Below, piece by piece: positions 1-9,407 of a stretch of DNA of 64,000 nt; position 1 is the stretch's first letter; the number at the start of each line of letters is the position of its first letter. The DNA lies in assembly GCF_030409605.1 (NCBI RefSeq), contig NZ_JAUFQG010000004.1:2777001-2841000 (forward strand), read 5' to 3'. This DNA comes from Simiduia curdlanivorans (GTDB lineage: Bacteria; Pseudomonadota; Gammaproteobacteria; Pseudomonadales; Cellvibrionaceae). Below the pieces are notes generated by a model. The model did not search any database and was not told the origin of the DNA. It saw nothing but the letters and a program-made list of their open reading frames with translations. Position numbers and translations under genes: made by a program.

Positions 1-1
1 T

Positions 2-670
2 GAAAAGCCGGCGCAAGTCGATAGGTTTGGGGTCGGTAATATTCAACGCCAAGCGGGTGTGGTTAAGGCCCAAAAGAGCTTTGATTTTACCGTTCAAACA
101 CAAGAGGGCGATAAGGTTACTATTTCTGCCAGTAGCCGATTCGCTGCCAAAGGTGTCGAGTCTGCTCAGGGCAGCTCCTTAAGAGTCAATCAGAGTCAGC
201 AGTTTGATTTAACCATTAATGGCGACCTAAATGCTGACGAGATAGCGGCAATTAATGATTTGCTCTCACAAGTAAATGATCTTTCCGAGCAGTTTTTTAA
301 TGGCGATCTCGATGCAGCTTTTGAAGCCGCCTTAGATTTGGGCTTCGACGCCGAGGAGATTGCCAGTTTTGCCGTCGATCTAAAGTACTCTGTTACTCAG
401 AAAGTTCGCACGACTTATGGTCAGGGCGCGAACGAGACTTCGCCTTTAAGAGCGCCTATGCAGCCCTTTAGCCAGCTTGCCGATCAGGTGCAATCGGCGC
501 TGGAGTCGGCGAAACAGTTTTTGAATTCAAATGAGTTGTTAAACTCGCTGTTGGCTGAACGGCTTGAGGCCGATCAAGAACTTAAAGATGTGAAAGGTAG
601 CATGGGTAATTTGCACAAACTGTTTGGCGATGTTAACCATGCGATGGCAGAAAAACTTGCTACGGCTTAG
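2..670 (+). CDS. Conserved hypothetical protein, 5' end outside the window
   Basis: The reading frame is open from base 2 with no stop, so the gene almost certainly starts to the left of the window; the GTG at 59 is only the first internal start codon. The visible part (about 222 residues) has no membrane segment or signal peptide. A central acidic region (around bases 220-390) carries repeated Asp/Glu/Ala-rich turns such as NGDLNADE and FFNGDLDAAFE, followed by a Gln/Leu/Ala-rich helical C-terminus. I recognise this pattern from conserved pseudomonad proteins of unknown function but cannot name a domain with confidence. No function is assigned. The next gene starts 59 bases downstream on the same strand. 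Confidence 0.6.
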   Translation, partial: EKPAQVDRFGVGNIQRQAGVVKAQKSFDFTVQTQEGDKVTISASSRFAAKGVESAQGSSLRVNQSQQFDLTINGDLNADEIAAINDLLSQVNDLSEQFFNGDLDAAFEAALDLGFDAEEIASFAVDLKYSVTQKVRTTYGQGANETSPLRAPMQPFSQLADQVQSALESAKQFLNSNELLNSLLAERLEADQELKDVKGSMGNLHKLFGDVNHAMAEKLATA

Positions 671-729
671 CGATGGAGCTTTAACGTTGTTACGGGTAAA
701 ATGCGGGTTTTTCGGTAGGGAAAACCTTC

Positions 730-975
730 ATGAAAACGCTTATTTTGTTTGCTACCAGCGGCTGTCACCTGTGTTCAGTCGCTGAAAATATCGTTGCTAA
801 AGCGTTGGACCGCTGCCCCAAGCCAATACAATTCATTGAAAAAGATATTGCCGATTCCGATGAGTTAATAGAATCCTATGGCACTCGAATTCCGGTGTTG
901 CGTGTTCAGGATTGCGAAGCCGAATTATCTTGGCCATTTACTGAAGCGCAAGTTATTCGTTTTTTGAATGCTTGA
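730..975 (+). CDS. Glutaredoxin-like family protein (DUF836 type)
   Basis: This 81-residue protein begins with a thioredoxin-fold beta strand followed by a CxxC motif (CHLC, residues 12-15), as in glutaredoxins. The cis-proline segment TRIPVLRV (residues 52-59) and the hydrophobic C-terminal helix complete a small glutaredoxin/DUF836 fold. Such proteins are presumed cytoplasmic thiol-disulfide oxidoreductases; the physiological substrate is unknown. A GGTAGGG stretch just upstream of the ATG can serve as ribosome binding site. It may be co-transcribed with the partial gene to its left, and it converges on the EAL-HDOD gene. Confidence 0.75.
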   Translation: MKTLILFATSGCHLCSVAENIVAKALDRCPKPIQFIEKDIADSDELIESYGTRIPVLRVQDCEAELSWPFTEAQVIRFLNA

Positions 976-1040
976 ATGGTTAGTTAGGTGGTTGAATGTA
1001 TAACGGATTAGTGGTGCTGTGGTGACTTCAAGCCAATAGG

Positions 1041-2264
1041 TTAAAAAACCAGCGTTTCAAGTGCGCCGGTTACCCAGACTAGGCTCTCGGTGTAGAAGTG
1101 GCTGAGCGCCGACTCTTCCACCCCTCGAGCTTCAAGCATATCCCAGTCGATATTATCCCAGTCGGCTTTTTCATATTGTTTTACAACCTTTAATACTTTT
1201 CCCTCTAGCCCTTGGTGGTGCAGTAATGCGTTGCTCAGCACGTCGCTGATCGAAATTTTACTGAGTAAAATGTCAAGGGGTTCATCCATAAAGGCATCAA
1301 TGGTGGACAATAGCCCTACGGTAAAATAGGTGTCGCCTCGCCTTACACCACTTACTGCTTCTCCGAGGGTTTGACAAAAGCGTGCCCTTACCATGGTGGT
1401 TACACTTAACTCACGCGGTTTACCATCAATGCTAGCCATGGACAGTAATGTAATCCAACTTCTAACCTGAATGAGCCCCAGCAATGTAATGGCCTGGCGT
1501 AGGGATTCGATACTGCAGACAAAGTGAAAGGCTGCGGAGTTAATGAGTTTGAGTAACTTATAACTCAGTACCGGATCTTGTGAAATTATTTGTTCTATTT
1601 GATCGATTTCTGATCTTGGGTCGTTCAATTGCGCTAGCAATTGGATGATGGTTTGCCGGCTTTCCGCATATTTTGCGCCGAGCATGATTTGTGGGCGGGA
1701 AAGAAAATAGCCTTGAAAAAGTTCAAATCCCATGGCTTTGCACCGTTCGAGCATGTCATAAGTTTCAATTTTTTCGGCGAGTAGTTTAACGCCTAATGGC
1801 TTTAAGCGATTGACATGATTTTCGAGTTCTTGGTTGGATAAGGCTAAAACATCGAGCTTGATTATGTCGGCATATTCCAACATTTTGAAGCTGCAGGAAT
1901 TCAGTGTGAAGTCATCCAATGCAATGGTATAACCCTGCGCCCGAAGTTGCCCAAGCGCTGCCAACATTTTGTTGTCAACCAATTGATCTTCTAAAACTTC
2001 AATCACTAATTGTGTTCGACTAAAGGGAGGGGAGGTGAGCAGTAAGTTGCGGGTAAAATTGATAAACGCTTTATGCTCGCCGACTACCTCGCCAATGCTT
2101 AGATCGGTAAAGGTTCTTAGTAGTACCTGCGAACTCGCCTGATCGCCATCGATAACATTGGCCCTGTTTTCATGGCTGTCGCGGCAAAGTAGCTCATAGG
2201 CATAAACCTCCATATTGGCATTGAATATGGGTTGGCGCGCTAAAAGAGGTTGATTTTTATCCAT
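1041..2264 (-). CDS. EAL-HDOD signalling protein (YuxH-like)
   Basis: A 407-residue two-domain protein. The N-terminal half (about 1-200) is an EAL-type domain: ARQPIFN start, YELL in place of EAL, IALDDF (around residue 115), IKLD, AEKIE and FQGYF. The glycines of the usual DDFGTGYSS loop are missing (DDFTLNSCS), so phosphodiesterase activity against cyclic-di-GMP is doubtful. The C-terminal half (about 200-400) is an HDOD domain with the typical ISQDPVLSYKLLKLINSAAF segment, a presumed protein-protein or signalling output module. The architecture is widespread in Pseudomonas and Vibrio relatives. It is divergent from cheV, with about 130 bases between the starts, which suggests a shared regulatory region and a role in motility or c-di-GMP signalling. 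Confidence 0.85.
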   Translation of the reverse strand: MDKNQPLLARQPIFNANMEVYAYELLCRDSHENRANVIDGDQASSQVLLRTFTDLSIGEVVGEHKAFINFTRNLLLTSPPFSRTQLVIEVLEDQLVDNKMLAALGQLRAQGYTIALDDFTLNSCSFKMLEYADIIKLDVLALSNQELENHVNRLKPLGVKLLAEKIETYDMLERCKAMGFELFQGYFLSRPQIMLGAKYAESRQTIIQLLAQLNDPRSEIDQIEQIISQDPVLSYKLLKLINSAAFHFVCSIESLRQAITLLGLIQVRSWITLLSMASIDGKPRELSVTTMVRARFCQTLGEAVSGVRRGDTYFTVGLLSTIDAFMDEPLDILLSKISISDVLSNALLHHQGLEGKVLKVVKQYEKADWDNIDWDMLEARGVEESALSHFYTESLVWVTGALETLVF

Positions 2265-2398
2265 GGGCTTAATTAGATCTGGGATATCTCACAGCAAGGG
2301 AAGATAAAAGCAAGTGTAGCTCTAGATATCCCCCCGTGCGGCCGATAACCAGTAATTATTGGTCTAAGCTAAAAATCAGGGATTTTTGGGGTTGTCTT

Positions 2399-3334
2399 AT
2401 GTCGAAATTGTTGCAAAGTGTTGATGCTCGAACACAGCTGGTCGGGGAAAACAGGCTTGAATTACTGTTGTTTAAGTTAGCTGGCCAGCAAATGTATGCC
2501 CTGAACGTGTTTAAGATTCAAGAGGTCGTGCAAGTACCCCCCATTACCATGATGCCGCATCGCCACAGCGTGGTTAAGGGTGTGACGCACTTGCGGGATC
2601 AGACTATCTCGGTGATTGATCTAAGTGCGGCCATTGGTCTAAGACCATTAGTTGACATAACTAATAGCAATATGATCGTCACTGAATACAACCGAAGCAT
2701 TCAGGGTTTCTTAGTAAAATCGGTCGACCGAATCGTGAATTTAAACTGGGAGGCCATTCTCCCACCACCTTCTGGTTCCGGCCGTTCGCACTTCCTAACC
2801 GCGATTACCCATATCGATAACAACATTGTTGAAATCTTGGATGTAGAGAGGGTGTTAGCCGAAATCATTCCCTATGACACCCGTGTCTCTAGCGACGTGT
2901 TAGACCGCGAGTTAGCGAGCCAAGCCAAAGCCAATAAGATGAAAATATTGATGGCCGATGATTCCTCCACCGCGATGAATCAGGTGAAGGAAACCTTGAA
3001 GCATTTGGGTGTAGAAGTGATAGGTGTTCAAGATGGCTTACAAGCGCTAAGGCTACTAGAGCGCTGGGTTAGCGAGGGAGTGGATATTAACTCGCATATT
3101 TTTATGTTGATAACCGATGCGGAAATGCCCGAAATGGATGGCTATCGATTAACCCACGAAATTAGGAAAAACCCGGCATTAAAAGACCTTTACGTGGTGC
3201 TTCACACCTCTTTGAGCGGTAATTTCAACAGGGCGATGGTGGAAAAAGTGGGTTGTAATGACTTCCTGTCCAAATTCCAACCCGACAGTCTCGCAAACCT
3301 AGTGCAAGAGCGATTAAGGGTCGCACTAGGCTAG
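2399..3334 (+). CDS. cheV: Chemotaxis coupling protein CheV (CheW-REC)
   Basis: CheV couples chemoreceptors to the histidine kinase CheA through a CheW domain and tunes the signal through a phosphorylatable receiver domain. Residues 1-165 form the CheW-like domain, with the diagnostic opening LLQSVDARTQLVGENRLELL. Residues about 180-311 form a response-regulator receiver with the paired acidic residues in MADDSS, the phospho-acceptor Asp240 in LITDAEMPEMDG, and the HTS and LSKF positions. The frame also has a GTG at 2336, but the ATG at 2399 gives the standard CheV N-terminus and normal family length (311 residues) and has a G-rich stretch upstream. No other chemotaxis genes lie in the window, so this is probably an orphan coupling protein. 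Confidence 0.93.
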   Translation: MSKLLQSVDARTQLVGENRLELLLFKLAGQQMYALNVFKIQEVVQVPPITMMPHRHSVVKGVTHLRDQTISVIDLSAAIGLRPLVDITNSNMIVTEYNRSIQGFLVKSVDRIVNLNWEAILPPPSGSGRSHFLTAITHIDNNIVEILDVERVLAEIIPYDTRVSSDVLDRELASQAKANKMKILMADDSSTAMNQVKETLKHLGVEVIGVQDGLQALRLLERWVSEGVDINSHIFMLITDAEMPEMDGYRLTHEIRKNPALKDLYVVLHTSLSGNFNRAMVEKVGCNDFLSKFQPDSLANLVQERLRVALG

Positions 3335-5535
3335 TAAGCGGCGGCTCCATTCGTGACGGTGCTTCCCTGGCCTGCAGGCAGGCTGGTGCTTTGGCTCTGT
3401 TTTTGCGCCGGATTAGGGACATACCAAGTGTCTTTTAAAGACTCGATATCGCTGCCGTTGCGGTAGGCATAAATAACTGAAAACACCATGACATTCTGCA
3501 CATAACCACGGGTTTCTTTAAAGGGGATTGTCTCAATCCAAACGTCTAGTGGCAGTTGATCGCGGCCTTGGCTCAGCCATTGGGTAACGCGGTGGGGCCC
3601 GGCGTTATAAGCGGCAGCAGCGAAGGCGGGGTTACCATTAAATCGCCCCAGCATTTCATTTAAATAGCGGCTGCCGAGTGCCACATTGGTTTCCGGCGAT
3701 AGGAGATCGTGTTTCCTATAGGTGATCCCGGCTTTCTTTGCCGTTTGTTTTGCGGTTGCAGGCATCAGTTGCATCAGCCCAAGTGCACCAACGGGTGATT
3801 TCGCATCGGGTGAAAAGGCACTTTCTTGGCGCGCGATAGCGAACAGTAAGTTGGCATCCATGGCTTGATTTTTGGCTTCAGCTTTAACCACTGACTCAAA
3901 AGCTAATGGAAAGCGAACGGTTAAATCATCCCAAGATTGTGCGTCAATCATGGCTTGAATGCCACCGCGATACCAACCCCAGTTCGCCGCCAAAGCGCCC
4001 GCGGCTTGTAATTGTTGCGGGCTAAATTGGCGCGAGGCGAAGCGCCACTCCTGCCGAGCAAAATTGATTTGGCCCAGCTCAAACAATTCCTTAGCGCGCA
4101 AAATGGAGGCTGAGTTGGCAACAAAGTGTTGATCGTTTAGGGTAACTTTCGACGGTTCGTCCTCGAGCTCGAAGGGCAGGCCTAATCTATCTGCCGCTAA
4201 GAAACCGTAAAAGCTGCGCTCTTTTGCCAGTGCTTTATAACTGCTGGCAATATCGGGGTAGGGCGGGAGTGAGTGGCCTTGGATTTCAGCAATTCTGGTG
4301 GACCAGTAGCGCCATCTAGAAGAATTGAGTTCCTCGGCCGGCAGGCGTCTGATCCATTTATCGGCCAGCTCCCACTCTACATTTGCTAATGCGTCGCGGG
4401 CTAAACCGCTGATCATATCGATGTTCGAATAGTTACTCATGCTTTGAGCAAGTTCGGTCACTTTGTCAGTGAGCCCTTGTCGAGACAGATGGGCGATGAG
4501 CAGTTCCTGTGTTTCAATCCTTTTCTGGTCGGCAAATAGATGTTGAGCGTCATACCTTTCCCAAAGCTTCAGTGCTTTGCCCGCATCCTTTCGAGCCAAG
4601 CGCTGAATACCATGCAAAATAATAAATTGCATTTCTGGCGACTGTTCGGCGAAGCGTCGAACTTGATCCATGTGCTCGGGGTAGCGATCAACCTCCACTA
4701 GCAGGTCGAGCTTCGATTTTATCTCTGCCGGCGCGTATTTGGCGAGGTAGCGGGTTAGACTCCGATTTTTCGCCTCTATTGCCTGTGTCGCCCGAGACCA
4801 GGTGAGTTGCGCCGTCTGCTGGCCGGCGTTTTGCCAAAGTTTAAATAGGCTATCGCAGGCTTTTGGTTGCGAGCGGCCCACATTCCATAGGTTGGTAACC
4901 TCGGTATAGGCAGTTTCATCGCCAGTGAGCAAGCGGGCTTTTAAGTGGTAACAAGCTAAGTCTGTATCGCCTAAGTCGGCTCGGTAATAGCTTTGGTAGT
5001 CGTGCCAGTGCTGCTTGCGCTCAAGCGTCAGCAGCCAGTCCCTCAATAGCCTATTGCCTAAGTAGCTGTTTGGGTTGGCATCTAAAAATTCGTCTACCTC
5101 GCGATAGGGCAGCTTGCTCAATTTGCGAGAGAGAATTCGATAGTCGATATAAGGCTCGAGCGGATAGCCTTTAAGCGAAGCTTTAAGCTCGATAAATTGC
5201 CGGCTGCTAGTATTGGGTAAGAGCTTTTGTGCTTCGAGGTAAGCGGCTCTTTGGGTGATAAATTTGACGTTATCTGTGGCAAATATACCGAGCATGGGTG
5301 CCGTCGAGCTAACGGGTAAATTCTGTTGTTCGATAAGGTTAGCGGGTGCTGCCTGATCACTCTTGCTACTACTGGTCAATAGCGGCTGCTCTGTTGCACT
5401 CAGTTGTGCGCTGGCGAGCAACGCCGAAAGGGTGATTAGGGAAAGCACCGGCTCGAGCCTAAAGCGTGAGGCCGAAGAAAAATGCCGAATTGCCCAGTGA
5501 CATGCGTTGGACGTCGCTTGCGCGAGAAGGACCAT
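3331..5535 (-). CDS. slt: Soluble lytic murein transglycosylase Slt
   Basis: Slt cleaves the MurNAc-GlcNAc bond of peptidoglycan in the periplasm and releases 1,6-anhydro-muropeptides. The ATG at 5535 is preferred over that at 5574 because a clear GAGG Shine-Dalgarno sequence lies five bases before it; the product is 734 residues. A signal sequence (LITLSALLASAQLSA, about residues 24-38) precedes a long alpha-superhelical U-domain of ring-forming helices. The catalytic domain near the C-terminus shows ARQESAFSP with the acid Glu, GALGLMQLMPATA, and AAAYNAGPHRV, the lysozyme-like SLT motifs. It overlaps the end of cheV by four bases in the convergent orientation. Its products are later substrates for NagZ, encoded at 15960. 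Confidence 0.93.
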   Translation of the reverse strand: MVLLAQATSNACHWAIRHFSSASRFRLEPVLSLITLSALLASAQLSATEQPLLTSSSKSDQAAPANLIEQQNLPVSSTAPMLGIFATDNVKFITQRAAYLEAQKLLPNTSSRQFIELKASLKGYPLEPYIDYRILSRKLSKLPYREVDEFLDANPNSYLGNRLLRDWLLTLERKQHWHDYQSYYRADLGDTDLACYHLKARLLTGDETAYTEVTNLWNVGRSQPKACDSLFKLWQNAGQQTAQLTWSRATQAIEAKNRSLTRYLAKYAPAEIKSKLDLLVEVDRYPEHMDQVRRFAEQSPEMQFIILHGIQRLARKDAGKALKLWERYDAQHLFADQKRIETQELLIAHLSRQGLTDKVTELAQSMSNYSNIDMISGLARDALANVEWELADKWIRRLPAEELNSSRWRYWSTRIAEIQGHSLPPYPDIASSYKALAKERSFYGFLAADRLGLPFELEDEPSKVTLNDQHFVANSASILRAKELFELGQINFARQEWRFASRQFSPQQLQAAGALAANWGWYRGGIQAMIDAQSWDDLTVRFPLAFESVVKAEAKNQAMDANLLFAIARQESAFSPDAKSPVGALGLMQLMPATAKQTAKKAGITYRKHDLLSPETNVALGSRYLNEMLGRFNGNPAFAAAAYNAGPHRVTQWLSQGRDQLPLDVWIETIPFKETRGYVQNVMVFSVIYAYRNGSDIESLKDTWYVPNPAQKQSQSTSLPAGQGSTVTNGAAAY

Positions 5536-5747
5536 AGTTACCTCAAATTGGTCTAACGGCTGACAGACTTTCAAACTGCTGCGTACTAACTGCTGCGTAA
5601 ATATTGCGCAATGATTATTAACACATAGTTATAACATGGGATTAGCTAATTCCATAGTATAGCTATCTAAAATGTTTGTGCTGGGTGCAAGGCCGCGCCT
5701 GTATGCGTATCATGCGCGCATCTTTAATTGCTGTTGATGAAGTCTCT

Positions 5748-7643
5748 ATGCCCTTAATTCGCTTTGACAATGCCTCCCTTCATTTTGGGCTGCAAGTTAT
5801 CTTGGACAGCGTCCAATTACTTGTGGAACCCGGCCAGCGCATGTGCTTGATCGGCCACAATGGCGCCGGTAAGTCGACCTTAATGAAGATTATCGGTGGC
5901 GAAGTCCAGCTTGACGGTGGCGAGATCTGGCGTCAGCCGGGTTTGCGCTTAGCGCGACTGGAACAGGACTTGCCCGAGCCAGATGCCCTGACGGTATTTG
6001 AGGTGGTGTCCAAAGCTTTTGATCATGTGGGCGAGCTAATTGCCGAATACCATAAGTTGGCGGTAGATCCAGAGCCTGATATGCGCCGCCTTGGCCAGTT
6101 ACAGGCGCAGATTGAGGCAGAAGATGGTTGGGCCATTGAGCAAAAGGTGGAGTCCATCTTGACCCGTTTGCAGTTGCCGCGGGAGGCGACTATGGCGTCT
6201 TTATCGGGTGGTTGGCGTCGGCGTGTGGCCTTGGCTAAGGCATTAGTGATCGAACCCGATCTGCTGATGTTAGATGAACCGACCAACCATTTAGATATCG
6301 AGGCGATCGAATGGCTCGAGCAGCAGATTCTGGCTTTTAAAGGGGCTGTTGTATTCGTCACTCACGATCGAGCCTTGTTGCAAAAACTAGCCACACACAT
6401 TGTCGAGTTAGACCGTGGTCATCTGCGCTGTTGGACCGGCGACTATAAAAGCTTTTTGGTGTTTCGCGAACAGCAACTGGCTGAGGAAGAGCGCCACAAT
6501 GCCTTGTTCGACAAGCGGTTAGCGGAAGAGGAAGTGTGGATTCGCCAGGGCATTAAAGCCCGTAGAACAAGAAATGAAGGGCGTGTGCGCGCGTTAAAGG
6601 CCTTGCGCGTCGAGCGCGCCCAGCGCCGGGAGCGGCACGGGCAGGCGTCGTTTGAGGTGCAGCAAGGCGAAAACAGCGGCAAGTTAGTTGCCGAGTTAAA
6701 AAATATCAGCCAGAGCTTTGCCGGTAGGCCGGTGATCAGTCAGTTTTCAACGACCATCGTGCGCGGGGATCGCATTGGCTTCTTGGGCCCCAATGGCGCC
6801 GGTAAGAGCACGCTATTGAAAATTATTTTGGGTCAGCTGGTGCCGGAGCAAGGTAGTGTTCGATTGGGCACGAATATTAGTGTTGCCTACTTTGACCAAC
6901 TTCGAGATCAGTTGGACTTGGAAAAGAACGTCGTCGATAACATCGCCGAAGGCCGAGAGTTTATCGATGTTAACGGCCGTCAAAAACACATTATTTCCTA
7001 CCTTTCCGATTTCCTATTTACCGGCGAGCGAGCGCGAACGCCCTTGAAAGCGCTATCGGGTGGTGAGCGCAACCGCGTGTTATTGGCGCGACTATTTAGT
7101 AAGCCGGCAAATTTGTTAGTGCTCGATGAACCGACCAATGATTTGGATGTTGAAACGCTGGAGCTGCTAGAGGATTTGCTGTCCGCTTACGAGGGCACAA
7201 TGTTACTGGTTAGCCACGATAGATCTTTTTTGGACAATGTGGTGACCAGTTGCTTTGCGTTTGAGGGCAATGGCATCGTTAATGAGTATGTGGGTGGCTA
7301 TGAAGATTGGCAGCGGCAGGGCGGCGATTGGCATAAATATAAATCTGTCGTGCCTCTGGTTGCAGCAAAAGTAGAGCCCGCTAATCAGAGTGCAAGCTCG
7401 ACGACTGACAGCGCGCAAAAGTCAAAAAAACTCAGTTATAAATTGCAGCGCGAGTTGGAACAACTACCGCAAACTATCGAGCAACTCGAAAACGACATTG
7501 GCAAGTTGCAAGCGCAGATTGCCGAGGCCAGTTTTTTCGAACAAGAGCGCACAGTAACTGACGTTGTTTTGGCTGAGCTGGCAAGTCAAGAAGCCGCTTT
7601 GGAGCGTGCCTTTGAGCGTTGGTCTGAGTTGGATTCGCTCTAG
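5748..7643 (+). CDS. uup: ABC-F family ATPase Uup
   Basis: A soluble protein with two ABC ATPase domains and no membrane segments. Both Walker A motifs are intact (GHNGAGKST near residue 35 and GPNGAGKST near residue 350), as are two ABC signatures (LSGGWRRR, LSGGERNR) and two Walker B boxes ending in LDEPTN. A charged inter-domain linker and a C-terminal coiled coil (about 560-631) with SYKLQRELEQLP identify the Uup subgroup of ABC-F proteins, which act on ribosomes or branched DNA and in Escherichia coli limit transposon precise excision. The ATG at 5748 gives 631 residues, close to E. coli Uup; upstream in-frame codons at 5676 add a non-conserved leader. It converges on the usp gene with only six bases between. 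Confidence 0.9.
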   Translation: MPLIRFDNASLHFGLQVILDSVQLLVEPGQRMCLIGHNGAGKSTLMKIIGGEVQLDGGEIWRQPGLRLARLEQDLPEPDALTVFEVVSKAFDHVGELIAEYHKLAVDPEPDMRRLGQLQAQIEAEDGWAIEQKVESILTRLQLPREATMASLSGGWRRRVALAKALVIEPDLLMLDEPTNHLDIEAIEWLEQQILAFKGAVVFVTHDRALLQKLATHIVELDRGHLRCWTGDYKSFLVFREQQLAEEERHNALFDKRLAEEEVWIRQGIKARRTRNEGRVRALKALRVERAQRRERHGQASFEVQQGENSGKLVAELKNISQSFAGRPVISQFSTTIVRGDRIGFLGPNGAGKSTLLKIILGQLVPEQGSVRLGTNISVAYFDQLRDQLDLEKNVVDNIAEGREFIDVNGRQKHIISYLSDFLFTGERARTPLKALSGGERNRVLLARLFSKPANLLVLDEPTNDLDVETLELLEDLLSAYEGTMLLVSHDRSFLDNVVTSCFAFEGNGIVNEYVGGYEDWQRQGGDWHKYKSVVPLVAAKVEPANQSASSTTDSAQKSKKLSYKLQRELEQLPQTIEQLENDIGKLQAQIAEASFFEQERTVTDVVLAELASQEAALERAFERWSELDSL

Positions 7644-7649
7644 TGAAAG

Positions 7650-8087
7650 TTAGCGCTCTTGGATGCGCACGGCCAGAACGTCACAGTGCGCGCCGTGAAG
7701 CACCCCATTGGCAGTTGAGCCGAGTATTAGCGCCAAACCACGGCGACCATGACTACCCACAATAATGAGCTCGGATTTGTGCTCAGTGGCAAGTTGGTGG
7801 AGCTCCGCTGCCGGTTGGCCTACTAAGAGATGGCATTGGGTTTGATCAATAGCAAACTGCTGGGCAAGTTTATGTAATTGGCCCTTCGCTTGCGTCTGCA
7901 GCTGTTCTTGAACCTCGGTTAAATCCATGGGGATATCGCCGCCGTAGGCGAAGGCGAGTGGCTCGATGATGTGTGCTAGGAGTAGCTTGGCGTTATGGTT
8001 TTTCGCTATTTGAACGGCGCGCTCGATAACTTGGTGCGATTCTGGCGATAAGTCTACGCCTACGACAATGTGTTGGTAACTATTCAT
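7650..8087 (-). CDS. Universal stress protein, UspA family
   Basis: A 145-residue single-domain Usp. It opens with the conserved strand YQHIVVGVDLSPES, carries the nucleotide-binding signature GSHGRRGLALILGSTANGVL (G-2x-G-9x-G(S/T)) near the C-terminus and ends with the strand DVLAVRI. The intact motif suggests an ATP-binding type. Universal stress proteins are cytoplasmic and induced by starvation or stress; the specific role cannot be inferred here. An AGGAGC ribosome binding site precedes the ATG. Confidence 0.9.
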   Translation of the reverse strand: MNSYQHIVVGVDLSPESHQVIERAVQIAKNHNAKLLLAHIIEPLAFAYGGDIPMDLTEVQEQLQTQAKGQLHKLAQQFAIDQTQCHLLVGQPAAELHQLATEHKSELIIVGSHGRRGLALILGSTANGVLHGAHCDVLAVRIQER

Positions 8088-8176
8088 AGTGGCGTGCTCC
8101 TGCTGAGTGGAATTTTTAGTCTAGCGCGCCTATGCGTTCCTTTAAAGCACCAATTATTAAGCGATGGAGTTTATAA

Positions 8177-8662
8177 ATGGGTAGTTGGACAAATTGGTTG
8201 ATTATCATTGCCGTTGTCGCATTGGCGGTTGGGCCGGTAATGATGTTTCAACCCAGCGCGGGTCAAAAAAAACTTGCGCGTATGCGAGCACTAGCCAATC
8301 GACAAGGGGTGAGGGTGTCACTGGCGTCAAAGGCGATGGCAGAATTGGTGGGTAGCGCTTGTTATTCCCTGCCTTGGGTTGACCCTTCGCTGCAGGGTTT
8401 GTGTTGGCAGCTAGTGCGAAAATCCTACAGCCATGGCTTGCATCTCAATGAGTTTTGGTCCTGGCAGTCTGATGCCGCTAGTGCTCCTGCAATTAGCGTA
8501 CTTAGCCAGCAATTAGCATTGCTGCCTGAGAGTGTTAAGTCGGTGATTGCGAGCCCGGCTGGGCTTGGTGTGTATTGGAAAGAATCTGGTTCTGAGCAAG
8601 AGTTGGTTTTTTTGCTGGCGTGGTTACATGAAACTCAACTGAAACTTAAGGCGGCCGGTTGA
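8177..8662 (+). CDS. Hypothetical membrane-anchored protein
   Basis: The 161-residue product has a single hydrophobic segment at residues 6-25 (WLIIIAVVALAVGPVMMFQP), followed by a basic stretch (GQKKLARMRALANRQ) that would keep the remainder cytoplasmic, with the N-terminus out. The rest is a compact, Trp- and Leu-rich domain with no motif I recognise. The start is supported by a GGAG sequence upstream of the ATG. It converges on the next gene, with four bases between the stops. That gene also encodes an N-terminally anchored unknown protein, so the two may be functionally related, but this is only proximity. Confidence 0.65.
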   Translation: MGSWTNWLIIIAVVALAVGPVMMFQPSAGQKKLARMRALANRQGVRVSLASKAMAELVGSACYSLPWVDPSLQGLCWQLVRKSYSHGLHLNEFWSWQSDAASAPAISVLSQQLALLPESVKSVIASPAGLGVYWKESGSEQELVFLLAWLHETQLKLKAAG

Positions 8663-8666
8663 TTAC

Positions 8667-9407
8667 TTAGAAATCGTCGAGAAGTTGGTTTTGATTGTCA
8701 TTTTGAGTGTCGGGATTTAAAAAGGTTTCGGGCATGAGTGACGGGCTGATCGATTTTCTTTTTCCGTCGAGCAATTCGGCGACCTCTTTAATTAGCTGAT
8801 GTCGGCGCGGGTCTGAGTGCGTTGATTGAATCAACATTTGCCGGGCCTTTTTGTAGAACGCCTGTGCCGACAGCGGGTTGGATTTGTTTGTCGCTTTATG
8901 CCCTTGGCCGATCATTGATATAACGTCGACCATGAGGTGTTGATAGCTAAGTTCTTTGACGTAAATTTGCATCTCTTCCATGGATATTTTTGCGTGGGCT
9001 TGGCGGTGCCGGATAACCTTCGCGGCCTCGGTAAGGTGTCTTTGCGCCAACGCGATCTTGGCATCGCTTTCCAATAGTCGCTTGGGCGGATTGGCGAGCG
9101 GCTCTGACAGTGAGGCGTTGCGTTGTTCTGCATTTTTGAGCCCAGCTTCTAGGTAAGTTTGGCTCGAATCCAATTGCATCATGGCGCGGTACATATCGAT
9201 GATTTCATCGTTAATCTGAATCAGAACATCTTGATTTTCTTGTAAGTTGACCAGGTTCAATAACAGGGCCTCGAGCTCATCTACCCGTAGCTTTAACTTA
9301 TGCATCCTGATACGCCTAGATCGCTGACGCTCCTCGCGCTGGTTGGCAATACTGACCACCAATAGCGAAAGCACGGCGATAGTGCAAAAAATAATCAAGC
9401 TGGTCAA
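8667..9407 (-). CDS. Hypothetical protein with N-terminal membrane anchor and helical body
   Basis: A 246-residue protein with one hydrophobic segment (residues 4-21), then a very basic region (NQREERQRSRRIRMHKLKLR) and a long, mostly alpha-helical cytoplasmic body with heptad-like spacing, suggesting a coiled coil at about 28-110. The C-terminus ends in an acidic DDF. The start is a TTG at 9407; it is supported by a GGAG sequence seven bases upstream and by the fact that the hydrophobic anchor begins right after it. No functional domain is recognised. Confidence 0.65.
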   Translation of the reverse strand: MTSLIIFCTIAVLSLLVVSIANQREERQRSRRIRMHKLKLRVDELEALLLNLVNLQENQDVLIQINDEIIDMYRAMMQLDSSQTYLEAGLKNAEQRNASLSEPLANPPKRLLESDAKIALAQRHLTEAAKVIRHRQAHAKISMEEMQIYVKELSYQHLMVDVISMIGQGHKATNKSNPLSAQAFYKKARQMLIQSTHSDPRRHQLIKEVAELLDGKRKSISPSLMPETFLNPDTQNDNQNQLLDDF

